Below are positions 49,598 through 58,428 of a stretch of DNA of 64,000 nucleotides, piece after piece. The notes beneath the pieces are model-generated. The model was not told where the DNA came from and searched no databases. It saw only the letters and a program-made list of their open reading frames with translations. Within the stretch, counting starts at the first letter, position 1; every line of letters starts with the position of its first letter. Location of the stretch: positions 2,559,501 through 2,623,500 of the forward strand of contig NZ_AP022672.1 in assembly GCF_013374095.1 (NCBI RefSeq). Direction: 5' to 3'. The position numbers and the translations under genes were made by a program. Source of the DNA: Sphingomonas sp. HMP6. Lineage in GTDB: Bacteria; Pseudomonadota; Alphaproteobacteria; Sphingomonadales; Sphingomonadaceae.

Positions 49598-51546
49598 GCG
49601 TACCCCTCGCGTGGTGCGGCGCGGCGGGTGCGCAATAAGCGCCCGAGCAACGACAATACGCCGCCGATCGCGATCAGCGCGCCGCCGAACCAGATCAGCG
49701 TCACGAACGGCTTCCACCACAGCCGCAATTGCCACCGCCCGGTGCCGTCAGGTTCACCGAGCACGGTATAAAGCTGCCCGTCCCAACGCGTCGCAATGGC
49801 CGATTCGCTGGTCGTCGTCACCGGGTTCGCGAAGTAGCGGGATTCCGGTCGCAGATAGAAGACGCGGCCCGATTCCCCGCGTCGCACGCTGAGCCGTGCC
49901 TCCAGCGCCGACCAGTTCGGGCCGACCACGGGCTTGATCCCGTCGAGCGTCACGGTGAACGGCCCGACGCGCTGCGGCACACCGACGCGCGCGGCAACCA
50001 GGGTGGCTTGCGTGAAGGCGGTGTCGCACGCCATGCCTGCAAGGCTCACCGCGATGCCGAGATGCGCGATCACCATGCCATAGGTAAACAGCGGCGTGCG
50101 GCGCAGGTTGCGCTTCCACAACGGCGCGACGCTCGCCACCGCCAGCCCGGCGGCGAGTGCAAGCCCGAGCAGCGGCAGCAACGCGACATTGCCCAGCATC
50201 GCCACCAGGATCAGCACGATCCCCGTCGCCGCGACCGGCAGCGTCATGCGCTTGAGCACCGCCTCAGCCGTATCGCGTCGCCAGCGCAGCATCGGCCCGA
50301 CCGCCATCACCGCGACGAGCGCAAGCGCAACCGGCCCTGCCGCCTTGTCGAAGAACGGCGGCCCGACCGAAAGCTGCGTGCCGAACCCGGCCGCGACGAT
50401 CGGATAGAGCGTGCCGATCAGCACGATCCCGAGAATCACCGTCAGCAACAGATTGTTCGCGATCAGCGCGCCCTCGCGGCTGACGAAATCGAACGTATTC
50501 CCTTGCTTCACCGTGCCGACGCGGAAGCCGAACAGCAGCAGCGCCCCGCCGATATAGATCGCCAGCAAGGCAAGGATGAAGGAACCGCGGGTCGGATCGA
50601 CCGCAAAGGCATGAACGCTGGTCAAAATGCCCGAGCGGACGAGGAACGTGCCCAGCATCGACATCGAGAAGGCAACCACCGCGAGCATCAACGTCCACGC
50701 CCGCAAACCGTCGCGCGTCGCCAGCACCGTCACCGAATGGAGCAGCGCAGTCGCCGCCAGCCACGGCATCAGCGAGGCATTCTCGACCGGATCCCAGAAC
50801 CACCAGCCGCCCCAGCCGAGTTCATAATACGCCCAATAAGAGCCTGCCGTGATGCCGAGCGTCAGGAAAATCCACGCGCCGAGCACCCACGGCCGCATCG
50901 CGCGCGCAAAGGCCGGGCCGACGTCGCGCGTGATCATCGCGCCGACCGCAAACGAAAACGCGATCGAGATGCCGACATAGCCGATGTACAAGGTGGGCGG
51001 ATGGAAGGCCAAGCCCGGGTCCTGCAGCAGCGGATTGAGCCCCGCCCCATCGGCCGGTGCCGGATTGATCCGCGCGAACGGGTTCGAGGAGAAGAGCAAG
51101 AACGCGTAGAATCCGAGCGCAATCGCGGCTTGCGCGCCAAGCGTCGCGATCAGCGTCGGCTTGGCAAGGCTACGCTCGAGCAAGGCGACCGCCGCCCCGG
51201 CGACCCCAAGGATCGTCACCCACAGCAGCATCGAGCCTTCGTGATTGCCCCACGCACCTGCCACCTTGTACAACATCGGCTTGTCCGAATGGCTGTTGGT
51301 GGCGACGAGCAACACCGACATGTCGCTGCGCGCGAAGACCCAGATCAGCAACAGCATCGCGGAGAGTGCCAAAACCCCCTGCACCACCGCGACCGGGCGC
51401 ACCGCTGCCATGATCTCGGCGGTCGACACGTCGTCCACCAGCGCGGGTTTGGTCGAGCGCCACACGCCCAGCCCCGCCAGTACCAATTGGAGCAAGGCGA
51501 GCGCCGCGGCGAACCACAAGGCGGCAAGGCCGGCTTCTGCTAACAT
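49594..51546 (-). CDS. ccmF: cytochrome c heme lyase subunit CcmF
   Basis: 650 residues, about 14-15 membrane helices. The tryptophan-rich heme-handling motif is WGGWWFWDPVENASLMPWL, flanked by conserved His residues (GNHEGSMLLW, FHPPTLYIGY, LLHSVTVLA). CcmF with CcmH/CcmI joins heme to CxxCH motifs. Separated from ccmE by only 10 bases. Complete. Confidence 0.96.
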   Translation of the reverse strand: MLAEAGLAALWFAAALALLQLVLAGLGVWRSTKPALVDDVSTAEIMAAVRPVAVVQGVLALSAMLLLIWVFARSDMSVLLVATNSHSDKPMLYKVAGAWGNHEGSMLLWVTILGVAGAAVALLERSLAKPTLIATLGAQAAIALGFYAFLLFSSNPFARINPAPADGAGLNPLLQDPGLAFHPPTLYIGYVGISIAFSFAVGAMITRDVGPAFARAMRPWVLGAWIFLTLGITAGSYWAYYELGWGGWWFWDPVENASLMPWLAATALLHSVTVLATRDGLRAWTLMLAVVAFSMSMLGTFLVRSGILTSVHAFAVDPTRGSFILALLAIYIGGALLLFGFRVGTVKQGNTFDFVSREGALIANNLLLTVILGIVLIGTLYPIVAAGFGTQLSVGPPFFDKAAGPVALALVAVMAVGPMLRWRRDTAEAVLKRMTLPVAATGIVLILVAMLGNVALLPLLGLALAAGLAVASVAPLWKRNLRRTPLFTYGMVIAHLGIAVSLAGMACDTAFTQATLVAARVGVPQRVGPFTVTLDGIKPVVGPNWSALEARLSVRRGESGRVFYLRPESRYFANPVTTTSESAIATRWDGQLYTVLGEPDGTGRWQLRLWWKPFVTLIWFGGALIAIGGVLSLLGRLLRTRRAAPREGYA

Positions 51547-51556
51547 CGTGCGCCGA

Positions 51557-51991
51557 TCATTGTTTCAGGGATTTCGTCTCGTGCATCTTGCCCGCCATTT
51601 CGGGCGGCATGTATTTTTCGTCATGCTTGGCAAGCAAATTGGTCGCGGTAAAGCTGCCGTCGGGATTGAACGATCCTTCCGCCACCACGCCGGATTTTTC
51701 GCGGAACAGATCGGGCGCAATGCCGCGGAACGCAACCGGCACGGTGGCGAGGCCATCGGTCACGACGAAACGCATCGATACGCCATCGGCAAGCCGTTTG
51801 ATCGACCCGCCCTCGACCATGCCACCCAGGCGCACTGCCTTGCCCAGCGGCAAGCCGTCCTTCTTCACATCGGCCGGGGCGTAAAAGAACGCCGCCTGGT
51901 CCTTGAGCGCCGACAGCGCGAGCACGCTGGCCCCGCCGACGGCGGCGACCGCCAGCAAGCCCAGGGTCAAACGCTGATGCTTCGCCTTCAC
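51557..51991 (-). CDS. ccmE: cytochrome c maturation heme chaperone CcmE
   Basis: 144 residues. One membrane anchor (LTLGLLAVAAVGGASVLALS), then an OB-fold. The heme-binding motif is LAKHDEKYMPPEM: His 123 forms the covalent bond to heme and Tyr 127 is the usual axial ligand. GTG at 51991 overlaps the ccmD stop (GTGA). A short His-free C-terminal tail ends the protein. Confidence 0.95.
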   Translation of the reverse strand: MKAKHQRLTLGLLAVAAVGGASVLALSALKDQAAFFYAPADVKKDGLPLGKAVRLGGMVEGGSIKRLADGVSMRFVVTDGLATVPVAFRGIAPDLFREKSGVVAEGSFNPDGSFTATNLLAKHDEKYMPPEMAGKMHETKSLKQ

Positions 51992-52095
51992 TTCTTTTCG
52001 ACCTTCCGCATGGCAAGATAGCTCCACAGCGCCAGCGCGATCGACGCTACGCCGGTCAACCCATAAGCGGCGGTGACGAACGGCCAGGGATTCAC
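51988..52095 (-). CDS. ccmD: heme exporter protein CcmD
   Basis: 35 residues: start VNPWPFVTAAYGLTGVASIA, one helix and a charged tail MRKVEKK, the CcmD pattern. GTG overlaps the ccmC stop and its own stop overlaps ccmE. CcmD helps release holo-CcmE from CcmC. Short for automated gene finding but clear from context. Confidence 0.88.
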   Translation of the reverse strand: MNPWPFVTAAYGLTGVASIALALWSYLAMRKVEKK

Positions 52096-52850
52096 GCCAT
52101 CACCTCCACGCTGTTGGCCATGCGCCGCATCCGCGCTTCGGCCTTGGTCCGCGCGAGAATCGTGCGCATCCGCATCAACACGATCCCGGCAAACAGCAAG
52201 GTGAAGCCGCTGAGCGTGAACCACAATGGCCACAGGATCGTGGGGTCGATGCTCGATTTGGTGATGCCGATGCTCTGCCCCTGGTGCAGCGTGTTCCACC
52301 ACACCACCGAATAGCGGATGATCGGCAGCAGGATCGACCCGGCAATGCCATAGATCGCGGGGATACGTCCGTCGCCGCCGCGATCGTCATCGGCGCGCAC
52401 CAGCGCCATGAAGCCGAGATAGACGAAGAACAGCAGCAGCATCGACGTCAGCCGCCCGTCCCACTGCCACCACGTGCCCCAGGTTGGCCGACCCCAGATC
52501 GACCCGGTCGCGAGACACAGCGCCGCGAACATCGCACCGGGCAGCGCAATCGCGCGCGCGGCGATCATCGCGAGCGGATGGCGCCAGATCAGGAATACCA
52601 GCGACGACACCGCGATCCCGCTCCAGCCCGACATACCAAGCCAGGCGGTCGGCACATGGATGTAGAGGATTCGTACCGTCTCGCCCTGCAGATAATCCGC
52701 CGGCGTCTGCGTCAGGCCGCCCCACGCGCCGTAACCGAGCAGCAGCACCCCTGCCCAGAACAGCAAGGGCGTCAGCGGCCTGGCGATTTTGAGGAAACGC
52801 GCCGGATTCGCGAGGGCATGAAGGCTTGGCACAGATGCATCGATACGCAA
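52092..52850 (-). CDS. ccmC: heme handling protein CcmC
   Basis: 252 residues from the TTG at 52850; a GTG at 52832 would start closer to the conserved LHALANPARFLKIARPLTP. Neither has a ribosome-binding site. Six membrane helices with the Trp-rich motif WGRPTWGTWWQWDGRLTS and His residues at LYIHVPTAW and WNTLHQG. CcmC loads heme onto CcmE. First gene of the operon; the ABC-transporter partners ccmA and ccmB, usually just upstream, are not here. Confidence 0.93.
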   Translation of the reverse strand: MRIDASVPSLHALANPARFLKIARPLTPLLFWAGVLLLGYGAWGGLTQTPADYLQGETVRILYIHVPTAWLGMSGWSGIAVSSLVFLIWRHPLAMIAARAIALPGAMFAALCLATGSIWGRPTWGTWWQWDGRLTSMLLLFFVYLGFMALVRADDDRGGDGRIPAIYGIAGSILLPIIRYSVVWWNTLHQGQSIGITKSSIDPTILWPLWFTLSGFTLLFAGIVLMRMRTILARTKAEARMRRMANSVEVMA

Positions 52851-52904
52851 GATTTTAGCGGGAATCTACTGGCGGTTTGCTTCACGACGTTTCCAGCGCG
52901 TGCT

Positions 52905-53396
52905 TTATTCCGCGGCGCGCAGTTCGCCCTCGCCATATTCGACATCCTCGGGCAGCGCCCAGAGCAAATCGTGCTTGGTCAGCACGCGTCCGTCATGCGC
53001 ACGCACGTCGATCGGCCCGATCGGCCGCATGTCGCGCGCGTCGACCAAAACCGGGCTTGCCGGAAAGCCCGTCTCCCAGCGCTCGCCCCATTGCCGCAGC
53101 GCGAGCATCGTCGGCAACAACGCCGAACCCTTGTCGGTCAGCTGATAATGGATCTTGCGCCGGTCGGCGGGCATCGCGGTGCGCGTCAGGATACCATGAT
53201 CGACCAGCCGTCCGAGCCGATTGGCCAGGATGTTGCGCGCGATCCCGAGCTCGGACTGGAATTCTTCGAAATGGTGCAGGCCGTTAAAGGCTGCACGCAA
53301 GATCATGAAACTCCAGCGTTCCCCCATCGCCTCGAGCGCAGCGGGGAGGCTGCAGCTTGCCAGATCCCGCAAGGGTTCGCGGAGTTTTCCATCCAT
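52905..53396 (-). CDS. HxlR-family transcriptional regulator
   Basis: 163 residues. Winged helix-turn-helix of the HxlR type: SLPAALEAMGERWSFMILRA, FEEFQSELGIARNILANRLG, LVDHGILTRTAMPADRRKIH and YQLTDKGSALLPTMLALRQW. The C-terminal 60 residues are an extra domain beyond the minimal HxlR fold. It is divergent from the small secreted protein at 53516, sharing a 119-base gap and possibly regulating it. Ligand unknown. Confidence 0.9.
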   Translation of the reverse strand: MDGKLREPLRDLASCSLPAALEAMGERWSFMILRAAFNGLHHFEEFQSELGIARNILANRLGRLVDHGILTRTAMPADRRKIHYQLTDKGSALLPTMLALRQWGERWETGFPASPVLVDARDMRPIGPIDVRAHDGRVLTKHDLLWALPEDVEYGEGELRAAE

Positions 53397-53515
53397 AATC
53401 TGTCACCTTATCGCATTTTCGCCCGGCATGGGAATGAAATATACGTTTTCACTTGCAACTCGCATGTGCAGCATTTAAGTAGTGATTCGCAACTGAATAA
53501 ATAAGGAGCCTCCCC

Positions 53516-53833
53516 ATGATCCGCTTGCTCTCGCTCGCTGCTGCCGCATTGGTCTCGACCGCTTTGCTGAGCCCGATCGCGGTCCACGCCGCCGACACCG
53601 GCCCCTATTATGCGGCGACCCCGATTGCGGCGCCGGCCAAGACGACACTGATCACCAGCGGCACGGTGTGGAAGTGGAACACCACCGCGTTCACCGCCAA
53701 CAAGGCAACCCAGCGCGACGCGATCATGTGCGAGCTGGTCGCAAAGACCACTGGTAAGCTGTCGGGCTTCACCGCAGGCGGCCAGTCCTTCGATGCGCCC
53801 GCACTCGAAAAGTGCAACGCCCGCGCCAAGTAA
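53516..53833 (+). CDS. small secreted protein (CC_3452-like), unknown function
   Basis: 105 residues. Signal peptide (LLSLAAAALVSTALLSPIAV, cleavage near AHAADT), then YYAATPIAAPAKTTLITSGT, VWKWN, MCELVAKTTGKLSGFTAGGQ and a paired Cys near the end (LEKCNARAK). It resembles a small exported family of Caulobacter/sphingomonads that I know as CC_3452-like; not verified. AAGGAG precedes the ATG, and a strong terminator follows, so it is a single-gene unit. Confidence 0.82.
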   Translation: MIRLLSLAAAALVSTALLSPIAVHAADTGPYYAATPIAAPAKTTLITSGTVWKWNTTAFTANKATQRDAIMCELVAKTTGKLSGFTAGGQSFDAPALEKCNARAK

Positions 53834-53856
53834 ACATCCTCCCCGAGAGGCTGCTG

Positions 53857-53889
53857 CCCCTTCCGCGCCCGCGCGGGAGGGGCTTTTTC
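53857..53889 (+). terminator. rho-independent terminator
   Basis: CCCCTTCCGCGC pairs with GCGCGGGAGGGG (12 bases, one mismatch, two-base loop), followed by CTTTTT. It ends the small secreted protein transcript 23 bases after the stop and separates it from the (p)ppGpp gene. Confidence 0.82.
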
Positions 53890-53950
53890 TTGGGGTATTT
53901 GCGCAAATATGTTGCAAAGCAGCGCCCTGCGACGCCATCTTGAGTGCGAT

Positions 53951-56041
53951 ATGCTGCGTCAGTACGAACTCGTCGATCGCGTCCTCGATTACGATCCCAA
54001 CGCCAATGAGGCGCTGCTTAACCGCGCATACGTGTTTTCGATGCAAGCGCATGGCACCCAGAAGCGCGCCAATGGCGACCCGTATTTCAGCCATCCGATC
54101 GAAGTCGCCGGCATTCTGACCGACCTGCATCTCGATGACGAGACGATCGCGACCGCGATCCTGCACGACACGATCGAGGATACCGTCGCCACGCCCGAGG
54201 AGATCACGCGGCTGTTCGGGCCGAGCGTGGCGCGGCTGGTCGATGGCGTCACCAAGCTCAGCAAGATCGAGGCGCAGACCGAAAACGAGCGCGCCGCCGA
54301 GAATTTGCGCAAATTCCTGCTGGCGATGTCCGACGACATTCGCGTGCTGTTGGTCAAACTCGCCGACCGGCTGCACAACATGCGCACGCTCCACTTCATC
54401 AAAAGTGAGGACAAGCGTCGCCGCATCGCGCGCGAGACGATGGATATCTACGCGCCGCTCGCCGAGCGGATCGGCATGTACGAATTCATGAAGGAGATGC
54501 AGACGCTCGCCTTCGCCCAGCTCGAACCCGAAGCGTATGAATCGATTACGATCCGGCTCGCGCAGCTCAAGGAAGGTGGCGGCGACCGCATCGCCAAGAT
54601 CGGCTCGGGCCTGAAATTGCTCCTATCCCGCGCCGGGATCGAAGCCGAGATTTCGGGTCGCGAGAAGCATCCTTATTCGATCTGGAAGAAGATGGCCGAG
54701 CGGCACATCAGCTTCGAACAGCTCTCCGACATCATGGCGTTCCGCGCGATCGTCCCGACCGAGGAAGCCTGTTACGCCGCGCTGGGGACGATCCACCGCC
54801 GCTGGCCGATGGTGCCGGGGCGGTTCAAGGATTACATCTCGACCCCCAAGCGCAACGGCTATCGCTCGCTCCACACCTCGGTGATCCACGCCGACAATAC
54901 CCGCGTCGAAATCCAGATCCGCACCGCCGCGATGCATGAGGAAGCCGAAATCGGTCTCGCCGCGCACTGGGCGTACAAGCAAAACAAGGTCCGCCCCGAC
55001 ACGCAGCATAGCTGGATCACCGATCTGGTGGAGATCCTCGACACTGCCGAGTCGCCGGAGGAACTGCTCGAACATACCAAGATGGCGATGTACCAGGATC
55101 GCATCTTCGCCTTCACGCCGAAGGGCGAACTGCACCAATTGCCCAAGGGTGCCTCGCCGATCGACTTCGCCTACGCCGTCCACACCGATCTGGGCGATCA
55201 GGCGGTGGGGGCGAAGATCAACGGGCGCGTCGTCCCCTTACGCACGGTCATCGAAAACGGCGATCAGGTCCAGATTCTAAGATCGAAGGCGCAGGAGCCC
55301 CAGCCCGGCTGGATGAACTTTGCGATCACCGGCAAAGCGCGCGCCGCGATCCGCCGCCATTTGCGCCAGAAGGAACGCGACGAAACGCAGTCGCTTGGGC
55401 GCAAGATGTATGATGAGTTGGTCTCGCGCCTGCCCGCCCCGCTCGCCGCCAATGCAATGGCGGTGGCGCTGCAGCGGCTGAAGGTCCCCGACGAACTTGC
55501 CCTGCTCGAGGCAATCGCGCGGCGACGCATCCCCGATCGGGCGGTCATGGAGGCGCTGATGCCGGGATCGGCCGGAACGGACGCCTTGCGCGATCTGCCA
55601 CCGCAATCCTCCGCCATTTCGATCCGCGGGCTGACCGCCGGGGTTGCCTTCGATCTGGCCGAATGTTGCCACCCAGTGCCCGGCGACCGCATCGTCGGCC
55701 TGCGTCGCCCCGACGCCGGGATCGAGGTGCATACCATTGATTGCCCCGTGCTCGCCTCTGCCGACGATGCCGATTGGGTCGATCTGTCATGGGGCGACAA
55801 GACCGAGGGCGCGACCGCGCGCATCTCGCTCGAGGTCAAGAACGAACCCGGCGCGCTGGGCACGATCGCGACGATCATCGGCGCGCAAAAGGCCAATATC
55901 GTCAATCTCCGGCTCGACAATCGCGACACCGGATTCCACACCAACACGATCGACATGGAAGTGCATGACGTCCACCATCTGATGCACGTCATCGGTGCGC
56001 TCCGCGCGGCAGATGCCGTCAACGCCGTGACGCGCGTCTGA
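53951..56041 (+). CDS. bifunctional (p)ppGpp synthetase/hydrolase
   Basis: 696 residues, Rel/SpoT type typical of alphaproteobacteria (single long RSH). N-terminal HD hydrolase (HGTQKRANGDPYFSHPIEVA; AILHDTIEDT; ADRLHNMRTL), synthetase (HPYSIWKKMAER; GRFKDYISTPKRNGYRSLHT), TGS domain (FTPKGELHQLPKGASPIDFA) and C-terminal ACT (VKNEPGALGTIATIIGAQKA). Both active sites look intact. ATG 53951 chosen at the conserved MLRQYELVDRVL; an upstream ATG at 53909 adds 14 unrelated residues. Symbol could be relA, spoT or rsh, so left blank. Confidence 0.95.
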   Translation: MLRQYELVDRVLDYDPNANEALLNRAYVFSMQAHGTQKRANGDPYFSHPIEVAGILTDLHLDDETIATAILHDTIEDTVATPEEITRLFGPSVARLVDGVTKLSKIEAQTENERAAENLRKFLLAMSDDIRVLLVKLADRLHNMRTLHFIKSEDKRRRIARETMDIYAPLAERIGMYEFMKEMQTLAFAQLEPEAYESITIRLAQLKEGGGDRIAKIGSGLKLLLSRAGIEAEISGREKHPYSIWKKMAERHISFEQLSDIMAFRAIVPTEEACYAALGTIHRRWPMVPGRFKDYISTPKRNGYRSLHTSVIHADNTRVEIQIRTAAMHEEAEIGLAAHWAYKQNKVRPDTQHSWITDLVEILDTAESPEELLEHTKMAMYQDRIFAFTPKGELHQLPKGASPIDFAYAVHTDLGDQAVGAKINGRVVPLRTVIENGDQVQILRSKAQEPQPGWMNFAITGKARAAIRRHLRQKERDETQSLGRKMYDELVSRLPAPLAANAMAVALQRLKVPDELALLEAIARRRIPDRAVMEALMPGSAGTDALRDLPPQSSAISIRGLTAGVAFDLAECCHPVPGDRIVGLRRPDAGIEVHTIDCPVLASADDADWVDLSWGDKTEGATARISLEVKNEPGALGTIATIIGAQKANIVNLRLDNRDTGFHTNTIDMEVHDVHHLMHVIGALRAADAVNAVTRV

Positions 56042-56110
56042 ACTTCCGCAGCCAGCCTCCGCGCGCAAGTTCATCATGACGCACGCGGACGGATTCGCTA
56101 TGCCCGCGCA

Positions 56111-57187
56111 ATGACCCGCCCAGCCCTCTCCGTCGTCATCCCCTGTTACAATGAGGCCGCCTGCCTCGACCTGCTGCACGCCCGCGTGTCAGCGGCGGCG
56201 CGGGCGGCGGTGGGCGAGGATTACGAGATCCTGTTCATCAACGACGGATCGAAGGATGACAGCTGGCCGGTGATGCAACGCCTCGCCGCCGCCGACCCGC
56301 GGCTGGTCGTCATCAATCTGTCGCGCAACCACGGCCATCAATTGGCGCTGACCGCCGGACTCGATCTGTGTTCGGGCGCGCAAATCCTGATCATCGATGC
56401 CGATCTGCAGGATCCGCCCGAATTGCTGGGCGACATGCGCGCAGCGATGACTGCAGCTCAGGCCGACGTGATCTATGCCGTGCGCCGCTCGCGTGAGGGC
56501 GAGACCTTGTTCAAGAAAGCCACCGCTGCCGCTTTCTATCGCTTGCTCGATCGCGTCACCGATACCGCGATCCCGCTCGACACCGGCGATTTCCGGCTGA
56601 TGAGCCGGCGGGCGCTCGATGCGTTCCTGGCGATGCCCGAACAGGCGCGCTTCATCCGCGGGATGGTCGCCTGGGTCGGCTTTCGTCAAGTCCCCTTCCC
56701 GTATGACCGCGCCGAGCGCCATGCGGGTGAGACCAATTATCCGCTGGGAAAGATGATCGGGCTCGCGCTCGACGCCGTCACCGGCTTTTCGACCGCACCG
56801 TTGCGTTTCGCCAGCCATGCCTCGGTGCTGCTCGCCGGGGCGTCGCTTTTGTTGCTCTTCTACATCGCCTGGGGCTTTTTCGAAGGCGCGCCAGTGCAGG
56901 GGTGGACCTCGACCATGCTCGTCGTGGTGGTGCTGAGCGCGGCGCAAATGTTCGTGCTCGGCATGATCGGCGAATATCTCGGGCGGCTCTACGTCGAATC
57001 GAAGCGCCGCCCGCTCTATCTGGTCGCAGACGTAGTCGGGCCGGTGCAAGGGCGCGCGACGCTGGGATATCGCGCCGAACCTATACCAACCGTTCGCCCT
57101 GAGCCTGTCGAAGGGCTGCTCTCCGCACATCCGACGGCGCAGGAGGAAAGCAGTGCTTCGACAAGCTCAGCACAAACGGAAAACTAG
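56111..57187 (+). CDS. family 2 glycosyltransferase (GtrB/DPM1-like)
   Basis: 358 residues. GT-A domain with LSVVIPCYNEAACLDLLHAR, LFINDGSKDDSW and the DAD/QDPPEL metal motif (IIDADLQDPPEL), then two C-terminal membrane helices. This matches polyprenyl-phosphate glucosyl/mannosyl transferases such as GtrB. The last 30 or so residues (from about 327) are coded by paired palindromic repeats (RPEPVEGLL and STSSAQTEN) and are probably not functional. Stop overlaps that of the convergent methyltransferase. Confidence 0.92.
   Translation: MTRPALSVVIPCYNEAACLDLLHARVSAAARAAVGEDYEILFINDGSKDDSWPVMQRLAAADPRLVVINLSRNHGHQLALTAGLDLCSGAQILIIDADLQDPPELLGDMRAAMTAAQADVIYAVRRSREGETLFKKATAAAFYRLLDRVTDTAIPLDTGDFRLMSRRALDAFLAMPEQARFIRGMVAWVGFRQVPFPYDRAERHAGETNYPLGKMIGLALDAVTGFSTAPLRFASHASVLLAGASLLLLFYIAWGFFEGAPVQGWTSTMLVVVVLSAAQMFVLGMIGEYLGRLYVESKRRPLYLVADVVGPVQGRATLGYRAEPIPTVRPEPVEGLLSAHPTAQEESSASTSSAQTEN
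57091..57179. repeat. inverted pair of REP-type palindromes at 3' end of glycosyltransferase gene
   Basis: CGTTCGCCCTGAGCCTGTCG (57091-57110, continuing AAGGGC) and GCTTCGACAAGCTCAGCACA (57155 onward) are inverted copies of a repeat known from sphingomonads and other GC-rich bacteria. They are about 40 bases apart and lie within coding sequence, extending the protein. The same unit recurs at 61489-61564. Confidence 0.82.
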
Positions 57188-57921
57188 GTCGCTTTCCGGA
57201 CCGAAGCGAGCGTCACGATCGAAACACCGGGGGTGAGCGGTACCCTGCCGACGAGGTGACGTTCCAGCCGAAAGATCCGCTCGAACAGCGCGTTGAGCAC
57301 GGCCGGCGGGGGTGAATCGTCGCTATCGTCCTTGCCGCGCAACCGCCCGGCGATCCGCGTCGCGGCGGCCAGCGGAAACAGCAAAGAGTTGAACCAGCGC
57401 AAGCCATTATGCGTGAGCCCCGCCTGGCCGATCGCCGCGGCGAGCGTCGCCTTCGAATAACGCCGGTGGTGGTGATTGACGACGTCGTGCGCGCTCCACA
57501 GCCATTGGTGCGCGGGGACAGCGATCAGGATCTTGCCGCCGGGTTTCAGGCATTCGCCCATCGCCTTCAGCGCGGCGACATCATCTTCGATATGTTCGAC
57601 CACGTCGAGCACCGCGATCAGGTCATAGGCCCCACGCTCGATCCCCGGCAGTTCGGGCAGCGGTGCATCGCCGACTGGCGCACCGAGCCGTTCGCTGGCG
57701 ATCGCGCGCGCCGCGGGATCGATCTCGATCGCCTCGACCGTGCCGAAGGCCCCGAGCATCGGCAGATTGTGCCCCGTCCCGCAGCCGATCTCGAGGATAC
57801 GCGCATCCTGCGGCAAACCGCCTTCGCGCGTCAGATAATCGGCGAGGATGTCGCGCCGCGCACGGTACCACCAATGCGTCGAATCGTGCGCCGCCATGCG
57901 ATCATAAACGATGCGGTCCAT
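57184..57921 (-). CDS. class I SAM-dependent methyltransferase
   Basis: 245 residues with SAM-binding motif ARILEIGCGTGHNLPMLGAF, EAIEIDPAARAIA and VLDVVEHIEDDVAALKAMGE. The HHHRRYSKATL segment is common in methyltransferases found beside polysaccharide and lipid-glycosylation genes. I start at the ATG 57921 (MDRIVYDRMAAHDSTHWWYR), 28 bases after the gtrA-like gene, same strand. Substrate unknown. Confidence 0.88.
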   Translation of the reverse strand: MDRIVYDRMAAHDSTHWWYRARRDILADYLTREGGLPQDARILEIGCGTGHNLPMLGAFGTVEAIEIDPAARAIASERLGAPVGDAPLPELPGIERGAYDLIAVLDVVEHIEDDVAALKAMGECLKPGGKILIAVPAHQWLWSAHDVVNHHHRRYSKATLAAAIGQAGLTHNGLRWFNSLLFPLAAATRIAGRLRGKDDSDDSPPPAVLNALFERIFRLERHLVGRVPLTPGVSIVTLASVRKAT

Positions 57922-57949
57922 CAGGCGCGCTTCATCAGATTTGGGACCA

Positions 57950-58378
57950 TTATTTGAAAACCAACTGACGGTTGAGGAAGAAGGTGAACACCGTCGCGCA
58001 AGCAACCGCGGGTAGCAACGGCACCATCGGCGCATAGCCGAGCTTTGCCGTCCCGATCCAGGTAATCAACCCGTTGAGCGCGACGCCTGACGCCTGCACG
58101 CCGACGAATTTGACGTGGCGGAGCGGATCGGGGTCGCGCGTTGCGTGCCCCTTGAAGCTCCACCGACTGTGCAGGAAAAAGCCCACCGTCACCGCCACGG
58201 CGAAGGCGAACGGGACGGCATAGACGGCGTGTCGCTGTTCGAACACATAGCGCGTCAGCGGCCAATAGACCGCGATATAGATCAGCGTCGTGATCACCCC
58301 GGATATGCCGAAGCGGATCACCTCGCCGAGCATCCCGCTTGCCCGCATTTGTTCAATTTGTCGGTGAAGTGCCGTCAC
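57950..58378 (-). CDS. GtrA-like family membrane protein
   Basis: 142 residues, four membrane helices: FGISGVITTLIYIAVYWPLT, YAVPFAFAVAVTVGFFLHSR, GVQASGVALNGLITWIGTAK and VACATVFTFFLNRQLVFK, the GtrA signature. GtrA proteins are thought to flip polyprenyl-linked sugars to the periplasmic face. GTG start at 58376-58378. Partners are the GtrB-like enzyme (56111) and the large membrane protein (58429). Confidence 0.9.
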   Translation of the reverse strand: MTALHRQIEQMRASGMLGEVIRFGISGVITTLIYIAVYWPLTRYVFEQRHAVYAVPFAFAVAVTVGFFLHSRWSFKGHATRDPDPLRHVKFVGVQASGVALNGLITWIGTAKLGYAPMVPLLPAVACATVFTFFLNRQLVFK

Positions 58379-58428
58379 GTTTTGCCTCGAGGGGCGCTTG
58401 CCCTTTACGCCTGCGCCAGTAGAGCGCG

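Noticed and set aside
49729..51543. Long open frame opposite ccmF
   Set aside because: Composition is Arg/His/Gln-rich antisense of ccmF, with no recognisable protein or ribosome-binding site.
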